Shown in pieces: positions 52,677-60,686 of a DNA stretch of 64,000 nt. Made by a program: the position numbers and the translations under genes. This DNA comes from Comamonadaceae bacterium (GTDB lineage Bacteria > Pseudomonadota > Gammaproteobacteria > Burkholderiales > Burkholderiaceae_C), in assembly GCA_947450675.1 (NCBI GenBank), contig CANFWI010000001.1, forward strand, positions 62,001 to 126,000, read 5' to 3'. Below the pieces are notes generated by a model. That model ran no database searches and was not told the DNA's origin. It was given only the letters and a program-made list of their open reading frames with translations. Position 1 is the stretch's first letter. The number at the start of each line of letters is the position of its first letter.

Positions 52677-53372
52677 AATGCGGGTGACGGTCGACAGCGG
52701 TACGCTGAGTCCGCCGTCAACTTGCAGCATCAACGGACTGGCAGCGTCGGCTTGGCTGACACTGCGCACAGTAGCCAGCGTCTGAACTGGCGGGTTGGAA
52801 CTCACCCCGCCAGAGTTGATCGTGGCTTTGAAGCGGTACTTGCCATCAGCAACCGCAGCGCCGTTTGAATCCAAGCCGTCCCATGTCAGCGTGAGTGCGC
52901 CAGGAGCTTGCACGCCGGCGATCTGCTCGCGAACCATGTTGCCTTGACTGTCAAACACTTGCAGCGTCATGCCGTCTGCGCCTGCCGGCAAGCTCACAAC
53001 GCCCTGCACGGGCTGACCACCCGACATAATCACTGGCGCGCCGTCAACGGCCACCTTTTTACCAATCAACCCAGTGCCCGTGAGCATGCGGTCTGCCGAC
53101 ATGCTGGTCACAAAGGAGGTCAGCTGAGTCGCCATGTTGGTGGTGGCTTCGAGCTGTGAGAACTGGGCCAACTGGGCCACAAAGGCTTCATTCTTGGTCG
53201 GGTCCAGTGGGTTTTGGTTTTGCAACTGGGTGGTGAACAGTTTCAAAAAGTCACTCTGACTCGCGCCCGTGCTCTTGGCCGCAGACGTTGCTGCGGCTGC
53301 CGCCGCAGTGCCGGTCGTCGTCTTGATGCTGCTTGGCATGGTGGCCGCGACGGTGGGTAGTGGAGTGATCAT
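52668..53372 (-). CDS. flgD: Hook assembly (hook cap) protein FlgD
   Basis: Hook scaffold cap, 234 aa. QSDFLKLFTTQLQNQNPLDPTKNEAFVAQLAQFSQLEAT (about 40-78) is the family signature, and DSQGNMVREQIAG and LTWDGLDSNGAAVADGKYRF belong to the C-terminal FlgD Ig-like domain. The N-terminus is Ala/Thr-rich. It is 12 nt downstream of flgC. Confidence 0.96.
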   Translation of the reverse strand: MITPLPTVAATMPSSIKTTTGTAAAAAATSAAKSTGASQSDFLKLFTTQLQNQNPLDPTKNEAFVAQLAQFSQLEATTNMATQLTSFVTSMSADRMLTGTGLIGKKVAVDGAPVIMSGGQPVQGVVSLPAGADGMTLQVFDSQGNMVREQIAGVQAPGALTLTWDGLDSNGAAVADGKYRFKATINSGGVSSNPPVQTLATVRSVSQADAASPLMLQVDGGLSVPLSTVTRIGG

Positions 53373-53384
53373 GGTGGTGTCCTA

Positions 53385-53810
53385 TCAGGCCTTGGTGAGA
53401 TCGAGCGTGCGCATCAAGAGCTGACGTGCCGTGTTGATGACTTCAACGTTGTTTTGGTAAGAGCGGGAGGCGGCCATCATGTCGACCATCTCACCCATTT
53501 CGTTCACGTTAGACGTGTAGACATAGCCATCTTTGTCGGCCAATGGGTTGCCCGGGTCGAGCAATCGACGAACCGGCGTTGGGTCATCGCTGATCTGCTG
53601 AACCTTGACGCCGCCCTGGTAAGAGTTCCCTGGCGTAGAACCCTGCTGCTCCATGATGGTTTTGAAAACGGCGCGCTTGGCCCGAAAGGCATCTTGGTCA
53701 GTGCCAGCCACCGTGCCGGCGTTCGCCAAGTTGGAAGCGATGGTGTTCATGCGCACTGACTGCGAGTTGAGCGCTGAGCCGGCAATGCCGAAAATTTGGT
53801 CGAGGGCCAT
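53385..53810 (-). CDS. flgC: Flagellar proximal rod protein FlgC
   Basis: Rod subunit, 141 aa. FGIAGSALNSQSVRMNTIASNLANAGTVAG and YVYTSNVNEMGEMVDMMAASRSYQNNVEVINTAR are standard. The ATG at 53810 has AGGAG upstream and directly begins the conserved MALDQIFGIAG; a TTG nine bases earlier is rejected. Confidence 0.97.
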   Translation of the reverse strand: MALDQIFGIAGSALNSQSVRMNTIASNLANAGTVAGTDQDAFRAKRAVFKTIMEQQGSTPGNSYQGGVKVQQISDDPTPVRRLLDPGNPLADKDGYVYTSNVNEMGEMVDMMAASRSYQNNVEVINTARQLLMRTLDLTKA

Positions 53811-53815
53811 GTGAA

Positions 53816-54199
53816 TCAATCTCCTCGCAAGGCTTTGCGGATGCCGCTGACGCGCTGCTCTAAAAAGTTGAGCGTGGCTTGGTAGTCGGCGGCTGACTTA
53901 CCGTATTTCGCTTGCTCGACGTGCAGTTCAACCGTGTTGCCGTCAAAGGCGGTGTTGAATGGAGTCCGGTACTTCACCGCGTCGGCACTGCCGGCGTCGC
54001 CTTGTGCAACGTGACCCGCCTGAGTCGTCACCATGGCGGTGTCTTGGGCCTGCTGCATGACCTGCTTGAAGTCAATGTCGCGGGCTTTGAAGTTAGGCGT
54101 GTCAGCGTTGGCGATGTTGCGCGCAAGCAGTTCCATGCGCTGACTGCGCATACCGAGGGTTTGTGCGTGCACCCCAAGAGCATTGTCCAAAACATTCAT
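53816..54199 (-). CDS. flgB: Flagellar proximal rod protein FlgB
   Basis: First rod subunit and first gene of the flgBCDEFGHIJKL operon, 127 aa. ALGVHAQTLGMRSQRMELLARNIANADTPNFKARDIDF is diagnostic, and NTVELHVEQAKYGKSAADYQATLNFL follows. A sigma54 promoter is about 105 bp upstream at 54304. Confidence 0.97.
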   Translation of the reverse strand: MNVLDNALGVHAQTLGMRSQRMELLARNIANADTPNFKARDIDFKQVMQQAQDTAMVTTQAGHVAQGDAGSADAVKYRTPFNTAFDGNTVELHVEQAKYGKSAADYQATLNFLEQRVSGIRKALRGD

Positions 54200-54303
54200 C
54201 GCCTGACCTTTCCATCGATTGCCGTCACCGAGTGACTGCGGTTTGACTCGCTTGCCGGTTTACCGACACGTCCAGCCTTTTCAAGAGGCCTCAGGCTTGT
54301 TAC

Positions 54304-54319
54304 TGCAAAACCTGTGCCA
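54304..54319 (-). promoter_or_regulatory. Sigma54 promoter of the flgB operon
   Basis: The minus strand reads TGGCACAGGTTTTGCA, that is TGGCAC-N5-TTGCA, a full match to the core -24/-12 elements. The 5' leader to flgB is about 90 nt. Confidence 0.88.
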
Positions 54320-54326
54320 TAGGTTG

Positions 54327-54399
54327 ATTGCCGCTTTTTTGACGCCATCAAGGCTGAAACAAGGGTGAGCGGCAAGATGTTGCCGCCAGTGATTGCCGC
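54327..54399 (-). promoter_or_regulatory. GCGGCAA / TTGCCGC boxes upstream of flgB
   Basis: Four half-sites on the plus strand are ATTGCCGC (54327-54334), GCGGCAA (54369-54375), TTGCCGC (54380-54386) and ATTGCCGC (54392-54399). They match the elements near the TPR gene and flagellin 1. Their position just upstream of the -24 element fits an activator site. Confidence 0.6.
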
Positions 54400-54451
54400 T
54401 GCCGTCTCTGCGAGGCTAGGCCGCGGCAGTCTATGTCACCGGATGCAGGTT

Positions 54452-54503
54452 CATAGATTGCCGCGCTGCGCTCGCAATGACGGATAAGTCGCTCGCGATG
54501 ACG
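54452..54503. repeat. REP-type repeat downstream of the LysM gene
   Basis: CATAGATTGCCGCGCTGCGC plus TCGCAATGACGG (54452-54483) is the reverse complement of the REP arm at 47345. A second, shorter arm TCGCTCGCGATGACG follows at 54489-54503. Confidence 0.8.
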
Positions 54504-54524
54504 CCGAAGATGTTGATTTGAATG

Positions 54525-55763
54525 TCAACGCACGCGCGTTGTCACCGGCTGCAGTTGCGGTGTGTTGTCTTCGTAGGCAGCGGTGCGAATGGCTTGCAGG
54601 CGTCCACTGGCCGTTGAACTTTGACCCAGTCGTTCGGCAGCATTTTTAAGCAGACCTTGCAAGATAGATTGGCGCGTCATGGGGGCGCTGGTGTCACGCC
54701 CTTCGTACAGCGCCTTGGCTTGGTTGTTGCCAATGGCGAGCGGCGCATTGGTCCGCACTTCGCTGCGGGCAGAGGGCATCAAGACCGACAAATACAAGTC
54801 ATCAAGACCTGTGGCACCTTTGTTTTTGAGGCCGACGTCGCCAAAGTACTTGTCCACCAGGTGCAGCTGCTGGTAAACGCTGAGGCCCAAAATGGCTTTC
54901 GGATTGGCGGCGAAACCAGCACTGGCAGCACCGCGGTCTGAACCGTTACAAAACTGGATGATGCCGTGGCAGCGCTGATTACTGGCGCGCGGATTCATGC
55001 CGTCGCTTTCCATCAGTGTCATGCGTGCGAAATCGTCGGGGTTGAAGTGATGGGTCTTGGCGAGTTCTAAGATTTTGTCGCGGACGTCGCTTTTTTCGTT
55101 GGCGGGTATGAAACCTTTGGCGACAGCGCGGCTGAGGGTTTTGTCGAGCACGTCATGGCGCGACTGTTCAGGCTTATTGGCCGCTGAAGTCGCAGCCGTT
55201 TCGGCGGTTGCAGTTGCCGTTGCGGTCTCAGTTGACGTTGTATCCACAGGGCCAGACCGAAAAGCCTGCAAAGCGCTTGCCGCCGGAGCGCTTGCGGCCA
55301 ATACCGCTGCGTAGGCCGCCTGACCTTTCAGACTGGCGTCAAGTTCGGCGGCCAAGCCGCTCATATTGAGCTGTTGACCCGGGAAAATTCGGTTGACGTT
55401 GGTGATCTTGTTGTCACTGGCGACCAGCCGGATCATCCGCATGACCTGTGGGCCGCTGAGTTGCACGCCTTGGGCTTGCGCCTGGGCCTTGACCAAAGCA
55501 CTGAGGGTGTCGCCAGAGGCCACGGTGCGGGTGATGACCGGCGCCGGCGTGTCGACTTGTGCGGGCTCAGTCAACCCCGACCACTCGGCTTGCCCGAGCT
55601 TGGGCGAACGGGCGGCCACGGGCCAAGCCTGGCTAAAGGCTTGGCCAAAGGCCTGACCAAATTGCGTCGACGCTACACGGGCCTGAACCCCAGCCGTGTT
55701 TGGGCTCTCATTCAGCCACGCTGATGGACGGACGCTGACGCCCAATGTGTCTTCAAGACCCAT
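54525..55763 (-). CDS. LysM and lysozyme-like (transglycosylase-fold) protein
   Basis: A 412 aa protein. A LysM-like domain (ITRTVASGDTLSALVKAQAQ ... NRIFPGQQLNM, about 75-135) is followed by a Thr/Ala linker. The C-terminal lysozyme-like domain (about 210-340) has FARMTLMESDGMNPRASN, with a Glu at the catalytic position of lytic transglycosylases, and HGIIQFCNGSD. A signal peptide is not clear, so secretion might use the flagellar apparatus. It is the likely source of rod-gap peptidoglycan cleavage because FlgJ here has no muramidase domain (inference). It lies upstream of and in the same direction as flgB. Confidence 0.72.
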   Translation of the reverse strand: MGLEDTLGVSVRPSAWLNESPNTAGVQARVASTQFGQAFGQAFSQAWPVAARSPKLGQAEWSGLTEPAQVDTPAPVITRTVASGDTLSALVKAQAQAQGVQLSGPQVMRMIRLVASDNKITNVNRIFPGQQLNMSGLAAELDASLKGQAAYAAVLAASAPAASALQAFRSGPVDTTSTETATATATAETAATSAANKPEQSRHDVLDKTLSRAVAKGFIPANEKSDVRDKILELAKTHHFNPDDFARMTLMESDGMNPRASNQRCHGIIQFCNGSDRGAASAGFAANPKAILGLSVYQQLHLVDKYFGDVGLKNKGATGLDDLYLSVLMPSARSEVRTNAPLAIGNNQAKALYEGRDTSAPMTRQSILQGLLKNAAERLGQSSTASGRLQAIRTAAYEDNTPQLQPVTTRVR

Positions 55764-55807
55764 GACAAACCCTGACCGGAAATGGCACGCTTGCCGTTTT
55801 TTTCACT

Positions 55808-55823
55808 TGGTCCCTTTCTTGCA
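55808..55823 (+). promoter_or_regulatory. Possible sigma54 promoter of flgA
   Basis: TGGTCCCTTTCTTGCA has the GG/GC spacing and a perfect TTGCA -12, but a weaker -24 (TGGtcC). It lies about 80 nt upstream of the flgA start, and a TTGCCG half-site is at 55789. Confidence 0.5.
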
Positions 55824-55901
55824 TATAAGCTCATATTGGTGATCTTTGGTGTCAAAAATTCAACACCTTTCGAGCAAATTGACATCGATTTACCAGGATT
55901 A

Positions 55902-56663
55902 ATGCAAATGCTGTGCCTACTTTTTCCGACTGCCTGCTGGCGAGCCTTGATGGTCTCGCTGCTGATCGCTGCCAGCGCCCTGCCCGGCGCAGCGCTGGCG
56001 CAAAGCGCGCAAGAAAAACTGCTGACGCAGGTACGCCAATGGGTCGGCAAAACACAAAATACCAGCCCGTCACAAGTTGACTTGGCCCCGCTGGATGCCC
56101 GGGTGCAGATACAAGCGTGTGCGCAAGCTCTGCAGATGGACCTGCCTTTTGCATCGCGTGAGACGGTTCGCGTGCGTTGCACCGAGCCGCCATGGCAGCT
56201 GTACATGCGGCTGCAAACGCCCACCACCTCCAACGCTGGGCAGTTTGAAGTCACCCAAACCGGCTCGCGTGAGGCGGTTACCCGCAAAACCGTGGTCACG
56301 CGGCACTTGACTCAGCGCGGCACCCTGTTAGATGCAAGCATGCTGGAAGAAGTCTCGTTGCCAGCGCAAGGCATTGACCCCCAGGCGGTGGCGTCGATTC
56401 AAGACCTCCTGTACGGCGAGCTGGTGCGGGATGTGCCGGCAGGCCAAGTGCTGCGCAGCAGTGACATCCGCCGCGCGGTGCTGGTCAAGCAAGGCCAGTC
56501 GGCGCTGATGAGTGTGGGCCAAAACAGTGGTTTTCAGATCACGGTGAGGGTTGACGCCCTGCAGGACGGGCGCTTGGGCGAACAAATCCGCTTGAAAAAT
56601 CCGGACTCGGGTCGATTATTAACAGGTACAGTGACAGGGCCCAACGCAGTGCGTGGCCTTTGA
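55902..56663 (+). CDS. flgA: Flagellar P-ring assembly chaperone FlgA
   Basis: Periplasmic chaperone for FlgI ring assembly. The product is about 253 aa. A signal peptide (to about AALAQ, residue 34) precedes the SAF-like domain (SMLEEVSLPAQGIDPQAV and VPAGQVLRSSDIRRAVLVKQGQ). C-terminal GEQIRLKNPDSGRLLTGTVTGPN is conserved. The start at 55902, or the ATG at 55908 with better ribosome-site spacing, is preferred over 55782, since the upstream 40 residues lack conservation and contain the putative promoter. It is divergent from the LysM gene. Confidence 0.9.
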   Translation: MQMLCLLFPTACWRALMVSLLIAASALPGAALAQSAQEKLLTQVRQWVGKTQNTSPSQVDLAPLDARVQIQACAQALQMDLPFASRETVRVRCTEPPWQLYMRLQTPTTSNAGQFEVTQTGSREAVTRKTVVTRHLTQRGTLLDASMLEEVSLPAQGIDPQAVASIQDLLYGELVRDVPAGQVLRSSDIRRAVLVKQGQSALMSVGQNSGFQITVRVDALQDGRLGEQIRLKNPDSGRLLTGTVTGPNAVRGL

Positions 56664-56683
56664 ACTGTTTTTTAAAGTCGGGC

Positions 56684-56710
56684 TCAAGTTCCAGAATGAG
56701 CGTCCGATAC
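56684..56710 (+). promoter_or_regulatory. Sigma28 promoter of flgM-flgN
   Basis: TCAAGTTC-N11-TCCGATAC, essentially identical to the flaG promoter and close to the FliA consensus. The leader to the flgM ATG (56764) is about 45 nt. It overlaps the flgA transcript's 3' end. Confidence 0.9.
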
Positions 56711-56763
56711 TACAGATGCACAGCCTCCCAAAGCGGCTGTCTTCATTAGAAAGAGAGAACGTC

Positions 56764-57102
56764 ATGACCGATGCCATTTCCCAATATGGGCGGCAGAGCC
56801 CGATAGACAACTCGGCTCGCAATGCGCTTGACAGCAAAGTCGCCGCAGAAGCCAGAGCCGCTGTTGACGCGAATTCGCCAAGCCAGCTGGCTTCGGCGGC
56901 CGACAACAAACCGTCGGTGGCCAAGCCTGGGCCGGACATGTTGATACTCAGCGACGTCGCAAAAAAAGCCATGACAGAACCAACGTTCGACCGGACCAAG
57001 GTGGACTCCATCAAGAAAGCCATTCAAAATGGCCAGTACCCGTTGGACCCACGCCGCATTGCCGAGAGCTTCATGGCCATTGAGCAAATGATCCGTGGTT
57101 GA
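56764..57102 (+). CDS. flgM: Anti-sigma28 factor FlgM
   Basis: Binds FliA (sigma28) until the hook is complete, then is exported. The 112 aa protein has an unstructured Ser/Ala-rich N-terminal half and the conserved C-terminal ALKKAIQNGQYPLDPRRIAESFMAIE-type helix (VDSIKKAIQNGQYPLDPRRIA). The ATG at 56764 is chosen because the sigma28 promoter at 56684-56710 lies inside the longer frame. It overlaps flgN by 8 nt. Confidence 0.94.
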   Translation: MTDAISQYGRQSPIDNSARNALDSKVAAEARAAVDANSPSQLASAADNKPSVAKPGPDMLILSDVAKKAMTEPTFDRTKVDSIKKAIQNGQYPLDPRRIAESFMAIEQMIRG

Positions 57103-57526
57103 ATCCGTGCCTTTGACTGAAGCAGAGATGGCCGCCAAGCGCGGACGGACCGTGCTCACTCAACGGCTGGCGGACGAGCTTCAAGAAATCTTGGAGATGG
57201 AATTTGAGTCCTTGCAAAAACAGGACCTTGAGCGATTTGAACAATTACAGGGCCGCAAGACAGACGTCTTGGCTGAACTGGCGGGTCTCTGCCCGCCTTC
57301 GGACATCCTTCAATCAGACCCCGACTGGCAGGGTCTGCTGCTTGCCATGGTCCAATGCCGTGACATGCATCGGCGCAACGCCATGCTCATTGAACGCAAG
57401 CTTGAAGCCATTCGCGGCACACTGCAAAGCTTGCAAGCGTCTGTCGCCACCAGCAGCGTTGAAGTCTATGACCGCTTGGGTCAAGTGTCCCGCTTCACAC
57501 GCGGCCGCGGTTATCAAGAAGCCTGA
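57095..57526 (+). CDS. flgN: FlgN-family export chaperone for FlgK/FlgL
   Basis: A 143 aa helical chaperone that escorts FlgK and FlgL to the export apparatus. The sequence has long amphipathic helices (ADELQEILEMEFESLQKQDLERFEQLQ and NAMLIERKLEAIRGTLQSLQ). The GTG start at 57095 overlaps the flgM stop. The gene ends 13 nt inside the convergent FlhB-like gene. Confidence 0.9.
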   Translation: MVESVPLTEAEMAAKRGRTVLTQRLADELQEILEMEFESLQKQDLERFEQLQGRKTDVLAELAGLCPPSDILQSDPDWQGLLLAMVQCRDMHRRNAMLIERKLEAIRGTLQSLQASVATSSVEVYDRLGQVSRFTRGRGYQEA

Positions 57527-57813
57527 TCAGGGCTGACTTCCGTCTTTTTTTCGTCACCCGGGCGCATGCCCTTGAGCCAATAAACCCAACTCAAGATCAC
57601 GGCCACCGTGGTGTACAGCTCCGTCGGAATTTCGTCATCCACGTTCAGCCGGCTGAGCAAAGCCAGCAGTTGCGGGTCTTCCGAGACATAAACACCTTGC
57701 CGGCGGGCTTCTTCGACGATCATGGCCGCGACGGCGTCATCCCCTTTGGCAACAACCATCGGCACGGTATTGGGGCCGTATTCGAGTGCGATGGCTTGGC
57801 GGCGCTGGGTCAT
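57514..57813 (-). CDS. FlhB C-terminal-domain homologue (FhlB-like)
   Basis: A 99 aa protein equivalent to the cytoplasmic C-terminal part of the export switch FlhB, without membrane domain or the NPTH cleavage motif. YGPNTVPMVVAKGDDAVAAMIVEEA and the IPTELYTTVAVILSWVYWL tail match FlhB. It could substitute for the FlhB C-terminal fragment in substrate switching. The ATG at 57813 is coupled (ATGA) to the FliK-like stop. The longer frame from 57855 is rejected. Confidence 0.85.
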   Translation of the reverse strand: MTQRRQAIALEYGPNTVPMVVAKGDDAVAAMIVEEARRQGVYVSEDPQLLALLSRLNVDDEIPTELYTTVAVILSWVYWLKGMRPGDEKKTEVSPDQAS

Positions 57814-58910
57814 GCGGAAACGTCCACCACCATGCCGCGGTCCGCAGGCCGCCACTCGGCCGGTTCTGCCGGCCTGCGACCGTGAATGATCTGAAAGCTC
57901 TGCATGCTCAAACCCGCATCCACCAACTGTTGGCCCAGCTCTGCAGCACGCGCCTGCGCCTGCCGCACCACATCAACCTCCATGGCCCACATTTTGAGTT
58001 CGACCCGCTCCGCACCGTGCAGCTGAGTTTTAAGCCATATCTCACCCAGCGACTGACTGCGTGAATGCACGTTAACCGTCAGCGGTGGGGCTTTGCCACC
58101 TTGACGCGGTGCGCGCCTGAAGACCAGCTCAACCGGCTCGGCGTCATGAAAAGGCAGCACCATGCGCATCAGCATTTCGTTCTGGTTCTGCGCTTGCACC
58201 GCTTGCACTTGTGAGGCTTCAAGGTCGTCTACCGCCCGTTGAATACCACCCACTTTGGAAGAGTCATCGTCAGAGTCGCCCCGCTCTATGGCGGCCATCA
58301 GACGCTTGAGTAACTGCTTGGGGTCATCCGCTGGCGGCGCCATGCCACGCGCCAACCAAACTTCCGCGCCCATGCCTGCGGCTACGGCCTGACTCAATGC
58401 CTGCGGCGTGAGCTGCGCCATCGACAGTTGCATGCCCCGCCACTGTGCCTGCAAGTCGGGGCGGGGAACGCTTTGAAGCAAGGCTTCAAGCGTGCCAGGC
58501 CGAAATAATTGCGCCAATTCCGGCTGCCCGGCAGGCCTGAACAAGAGGTTGGCAAACTTAGAAATGAGTCCACTGACCTCCGGCAGCAAGGTCAGGCCCG
58601 TCGCAGCGGCCGAGGCGCCATTGGCCGGCAACAGCTGCAAACTCCACGGTCCGCTGGGTGACGCGATGACCCGCATGCTCAGCGTATGACCTTCTGGCCA
58701 AGGCGAAGGTTTGGGCAGTTCCACCAAGCGACCACGCAGCAGCAAAGCCATGTCACCGCCACCGCGTGCCTGGACGGTGGCCTGGATGATTTCACCGTCC
58801 TTGAGACCTAATTCGCGTGCGGCCGGGACGGCCAGCGGCAGCAACTTTCCATCCAGAAAGACCGCATTGGCAAGGCCAGCCGGCGGGCTGGCTTGGAGCC
58901 CTGAAATCAA
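57810..58910 (-). CDS. FliK-like flagellar hook-length control protein
   Basis: A 366 aa protein with a C-terminal FliK_C/Flg_hook domain (about 265-350: PVELVFRRAPRQGGKAPPLTVNVHSRSQSLGEIWLKTQLHG). Such domains give the switch from hook to filament export. The N-terminal 200 residues are Ala/Leu/Pro-rich and unconserved. The start is TTG at 58910, overlapping the LysM-like gene stop as TTGA. A second fliK near fliJ may lie outside the window, so this may be a paralogue. Confidence 0.75.
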   Translation of the reverse strand: MISGLQASPPAGLANAVFLDGKLLPLAVPAARELGLKDGEIIQATVQARGGGDMALLLRGRLVELPKPSPWPEGHTLSMRVIASPSGPWSLQLLPANGASAAATGLTLLPEVSGLISKFANLLFRPAGQPELAQLFRPGTLEALLQSVPRPDLQAQWRGMQLSMAQLTPQALSQAVAAGMGAEVWLARGMAPPADDPKQLLKRLMAAIERGDSDDDSSKVGGIQRAVDDLEASQVQAVQAQNQNEMLMRMVLPFHDAEPVELVFRRAPRQGGKAPPLTVNVHSRSQSLGEIWLKTQLHGAERVELKMWAMEVDVVRQAQARAAELGQQLVDAGLSMQSFQIIHGRRPAEPAEWRPADRGMVVDVSA

Positions 58911-59332
58911 GGAAACCGAACCCAGCTCCGCCGTTCACTGGCGCTGACGTTTTTACCCTCACCCGACACAGAAGCCGCTTCAGCCCCTTCCAAGACCGGC
59001 AAGATCGAAGCCCGCAGCAACTGAACATGGTCGGGGATTTGAAGCACGGCGCCTGCGCGCGGCCGCGTCGTATTGCCAGACGCGAAAGCCTGCGGGTTGA
59101 GGTCAACAAAAGCCTTGCGCAAGATCTCCACATTCAGCGGACTGTCGGGCACCGCTTTTTGGATTACCCGGTCAAGTGTTTCACCGCGGTGAACGGTGTA
59201 GGTGCGAACCGTTGAGCTTGGCGCAGGCTCAGCAGCCCAGGCTCGAGGAGCACAACAAGCCATCGCGAGGGTGAATAAGATCAAGGCAGCGCTTGCTGTG
59301 CGCGCAGAGCGATCGAAACAGCGGTGGGTCAT
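58907..59332 (-). CDS. Exported LysM-like (FimV N-terminal-like) protein
   Basis: A 141 aa exported protein with a signal peptide (to about WAAEP, residue 34). A LysM-like module RTYTVHRGETLDRVIQKAVPDSPLNVEILRKAFVDLNPQAF (about 43-83) is followed by GAVLQIPDHVQLLRASI. It resembles the N-terminal FimV/LysM module, and so may bind peptidoglycan. It is coupled to the FliK-like gene. Confidence 0.7.
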   Translation of the reverse strand: MTHRCFDRSARTASAALILFTLAMACCAPRAWAAEPAPSSTVRTYTVHRGETLDRVIQKAVPDSPLNVEILRKAFVDLNPQAFASGNTTRPRAGAVLQIPDHVQLLRASILPVLEGAEAASVSGEGKNVSASERRSWVRFP

Positions 59333-59378
59333 TGGGTTTTCCTTGTCGCGTGTGCGTTAAAGCTGATTTAACGCTGAT

Positions 59379-60686
59379 TTAACGTTGCGTATTGATGGGA
59401 ATCACCGGTGCGTCTGCACGCCAGGCCCGCCAGTCGGTGCGTACCAGCTCACTCGGGCCGGCAACGATTTGCAGTTGCGCGTGCAAAGGATAAACCTGTC
59501 CGACGCGGGCCAGCACCGAGTTGGCAGCCACACCTGACGACAAAATTTGCTGGGGAAATCGCTGCGGGTCTGCCAGCAGCCATTCGTCACCGGGACGCAC
59601 ACCGGCCAAAGCACCCGCGTTGATGCTGAGTTCACTCCCCCGGACTGCGATCACATCTGGACGCACGGCATCACATGAAAACTGTTGCGCCAATGCCTGC
59701 GTCCATGGCTGGATCAAAGCAAAAGCTTGCTCACGCACCGAGGCCTCTAACTGTGGCCTGCCCCAGGCCGGAACTTGCCTCGGCATTTCAAGCTGTGCGC
59801 TGGCTTCATACGCCGGCTTGACTTGACCGCGGGCCACCAATGAAAAGTTCAGCCGCGCCATGATGGGCCGATCCGGCCAGATCGGCAGTACCGAGAGCAC
59901 ATGTGCCGCACCGGTTGCCGGCAAAGCCGGGGCGGGCCTGACGGTCAGAAACGCCTGCCAAGGCAATTGGTCTGCCGTGGTGCTGACCAACAGCCGCTCG
60001 TAACTTGTCCGTGCGGGTGCCGATCGCTCCAACATGCCCCAGCCAGTGGACCCACTACCGACCTGCTGCAACAAACTGGCAGTCAGTTGCCCAAGGGCCT
60101 GCGCCAAGGGCGCATGGTCGACCGACCATGCGCCCTCGACCGTCATGCGCAAACCCACTAAATTCCGCAGGGTTGCCACATGTCCACACGTTTGGGCGGA
60201 TGTGCTGACCTCTCGCATGAGGTCTTTTCGGCCAGCCGAAACGGTTGCCTCAGGGGCTACTGCTGCGCTCAACGCTGGCGCGGCAGGCAGTTGCAACCGG
60301 GCCCGTGGTTGACCGGCGCTGTCGCGCTTGTAGCTCAAGACTTGAACGCCACGCACCTCCATACCGGAACGAAAGCTACTGCCCTCGCGCAGCACGCCTT
60401 GTGCGTCAACCCAAGACAGGCTTTCGACGCGGGTGGCGCCTTCCAGCGCAGCCTGCACCAAGCCTTGGCGAATCGCCTCAAGCCGCTCTTCTGGGCTGAA
60501 CGTGCTCAAAGTCGATTGCGCGCATGCCGTGCTTGCCAGCAACATGGGCCAAGCCAGGCGGCAAAGTGAACGCAAAAAACGCCAACCATCAGCCAAGAAG
60601 ACTCGACAAGACGATGCATCGGCGGCGTGGATTGAACTCACCTCAGGTTCCGTACGGCTGTTTATGTGTGACGAGGTGCTGATCAA
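59379..60686 (-). CDS. FlgT-like flagellar assembly (H-ring) protein
   Basis: A 435 aa exported protein. FSPEERLEAIRQGLVQAALEGATRVESLSWVD (about 63-95) matches the FlgT N-terminal domain, with a middle domain near AQTCGHVATLRN. The C-terminal domain (SINAGALAGVRPGDEWLLADPQ ... ARVGQVYPLHAQLQI) follows. In Vibrio, FlgT builds the H ring around the basal body. The N-terminus before the signal-like LRSLCRLAWPMLLASTACAQ is long; TTG at 60686 overlaps the flgP stop, so an internal start is possible. It is coupled to flgP. Confidence 0.8.
   Translation of the reverse strand: MISTSSHINSRTEPEVSSIHAADASSCRVFLADGWRFLRSLCRLAWPMLLASTACAQSTLSTFSPEERLEAIRQGLVQAALEGATRVESLSWVDAQGVLREGSSFRSGMEVRGVQVLSYKRDSAGQPRARLQLPAAPALSAAVAPEATVSAGRKDLMREVSTSAQTCGHVATLRNLVGLRMTVEGAWSVDHAPLAQALGQLTASLLQQVGSGSTGWGMLERSAPARTSYERLLVSTTADQLPWQAFLTVRPAPALPATGAAHVLSVLPIWPDRPIMARLNFSLVARGQVKPAYEASAQLEMPRQVPAWGRPQLEASVREQAFALIQPWTQALAQQFSCDAVRPDVIAVRGSELSINAGALAGVRPGDEWLLADPQRFPQQILSSGVAANSVLARVGQVYPLHAQLQIVAGPSELVRTDWRAWRADAPVIPINTQR

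Larger units (their letters stand above)
54200..54524. other. 325-bp regulatory region upstream of flgB
   Basis: It contains a sigma54 promoter (54304), several TTGCCGC/GCGGCAA boxes (54327-54399), and a REP-like repeat (54452-54503) near the end of the LysM gene. No coding frame is credible. Confidence 0.8.

Noticed and set aside
55786-55800. TGGCACGCTTGCCG upstream of flgA as a sigma54 site
   Set aside because: The GG and GC elements are too close (spacing far below the fixed -24/-12 distance). The site at 55808 has the right spacing.
56653-56763. Longer start for flgM at 56653
   Set aside because: The sigma28 promoter at 56684-56710 lies within that segment, and FlgM homologues start at MTDAIS.
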